From Chloroflexia bacterium (lineage in GTDB: Bacteria > Chloroflexota > Chloroflexia > Thermomicrobiales > UBA6265), in the NCBI GenBank assembly GCA_013698305.1, contig JACCVC010000204.1:1-14601 (forward strand): DNA of 14,601 nucleotides. The letters are read 5' to 3'. The position numbers were made by a program, and so were the translations under genes. The notes under the pieces were generated by a model. It worked only from the letters and a program-made list of their open reading frames with translations. It was not told the DNA's origin and ran no database searches. Positions 14,066 through 14,601 of this stretch are shown here, one piece after another; position 1 is the stretch's first letter; every line of letters begins with the position of its first letter.

Positions 14066-14551
14066 ATGATGAGACCCCGCGTGATCACGATACTCGTCTC
14101 AATGCTGGCGGTGATGTCACTGTCGATCGCCGGAGCTTCGGCGCAGGACGCTTCTCCGGCGGCGACACCGGCAGCTGGATCGATCCAGTTGACGCATCCG
14201 GCGCATATCCACGAAGGCACCTGCGACGAGCTCGATCCGAACCCACTGTTCCCGCTCGAGAACCCGACGCAGATTGAGGACAGCATGGTGGCGCACTCGA
14301 TGACCACGGTCGATGTGAGCCTCGACGACATCCTCGCCGCGCCACACGCGGTCAATGTCCACGAGAGTCCCGAGAACGCCGCCAATTACGTGGCCTGTGG
14401 CAACATTGAAGGTCCGGTGGTTGATGGTACGCTCATCATCGGCCTCAACCAGCTGAACGATTCCGGCATCGCGGGCGTCTCAGTGCTGGAGGAGAATGAC
14501 GCGGGCGGCACCGATGTCCATGTCTACATCGTGTACGACCTCGCCTCCTGA
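14066..14551 (+). CDS. Secreted HIHEGTC-domain protein, paralogue of the preceding gene
   Basis: This 161-residue exported protein has a signal peptide (core about 6-23, likely cut near ASA-26) and a short DASPAATPAAG linker. A single domain (about 44-158) closely matches domain 1 of the upstream protein. Conserved residues include His44, His47 and His49 (HPAHIHEGTC), Cys53, His94 and His99 (APHAVNVHES), Cys111 (VACGNIEG) and a LIIGL-NDSG-AGVSVL core. The cupredoxin domain is absent: the protein ends right after the shared domain (VYIVYDLAS). ATG 14066 has AGGAG at 8 bp; ATG 14069 is an alternative. The 155-bp gap to the upstream gene leaves open whether it is co-transcribed. The function is unknown; the conserved His suggest metal binding, and the paired Cys suggest a disulfide in an extracytoplasmic setting. 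Confidence 0.87.
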   Translation: MMRPRVITILVSMLAVMSLSIAGASAQDASPAATPAAGSIQLTHPAHIHEGTCDELDPNPLFPLENPTQIEDSMVAHSMTTVDVSLDDILAAPHAVNVHESPENAANYVACGNIEGPVVDGTLIIGLNQLNDSGIAGVSVLEENDAGGTDVHVYIVYDLAS

Positions 14552-14601
14552 TCTCAGTCACTGAACTGACGTAACCAGAACACCCGCCGACCGGATTGCT
14601 C

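Noticed and set aside
1..14601. CRISPR arrays, tRNA or rRNA genes, insertion sequences, phage genes
   Set aside because: No regular spaced repeats, no cloverleaf-like sequence, no transposase or integrase product and no terminal inverted repeat pairs were seen on either strand.

Overview
The window is high-GC bacterial DNA with many short intergenic spaces. Three things point to a Chloroflexota bacterium, most likely of the Thermomicrobia type: secreted proteins whose signal peptides are followed by Ala/Ser/Pro/Thr linkers (ATPMASPVASPVA; DASPAATPAA), an F420-type luciferase-like oxidoreductase, and a secreted HIHEGTC domain paired with a cupredoxin. This assignment is inference; no rRNA or other marker gene is present.

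Region 1 (1-3189, minus strand) is an ABC exporter operon: ATPase, two dissimilar integral-membrane subunits, and the start of a further membrane protein that runs off the left edge. The set matches the ATPase/permease/permease trio of the uncharacterised COG4586/COG4587/COG3694 type. Region 2 (3346-3936, minus) is a nitroreductase-family flavoprotein. Region 3 (3937-4560) has no convincing gene. It holds a possible gene remnant, a sigma70-like promoter, and a long leader ending in a perfect 10-bp hairpin beside the ribosome binding site of the next gene.

Region 4 (4561-9535, plus) is a dipeptide/oligopeptide importer: substrate-binding protein, strong hairpin terminator, an LLM-class flavin oxidoreductase, then the two permeases. 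The two ATPases normally found in such a cluster are absent from the window. Region 5 (9597-10384) is a VapBC-like toxin-antitoxin pair with a clear promoter, an ATGA overlap and an 8-bp direct repeat that could be its operator. Region 6 (10485-12983) holds three apparently independent genes: a DinB-like metal-site protein, an MscS-type channel with a non-standard beta domain, and a glycerophosphodiester phosphodiesterase with a TTG start and two overlapping palindromes in its leader.

Region 7 (13131-14551) carries two adjacent secreted paralogues. Both have the same N-terminal domain rich in His with two conserved Cys. The first adds a C-terminal type-1-copper cupredoxin domain with a complete His/Cys/His/Met ligand set; the second lacks it. 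This pair is the least understood and most interesting part of the window.
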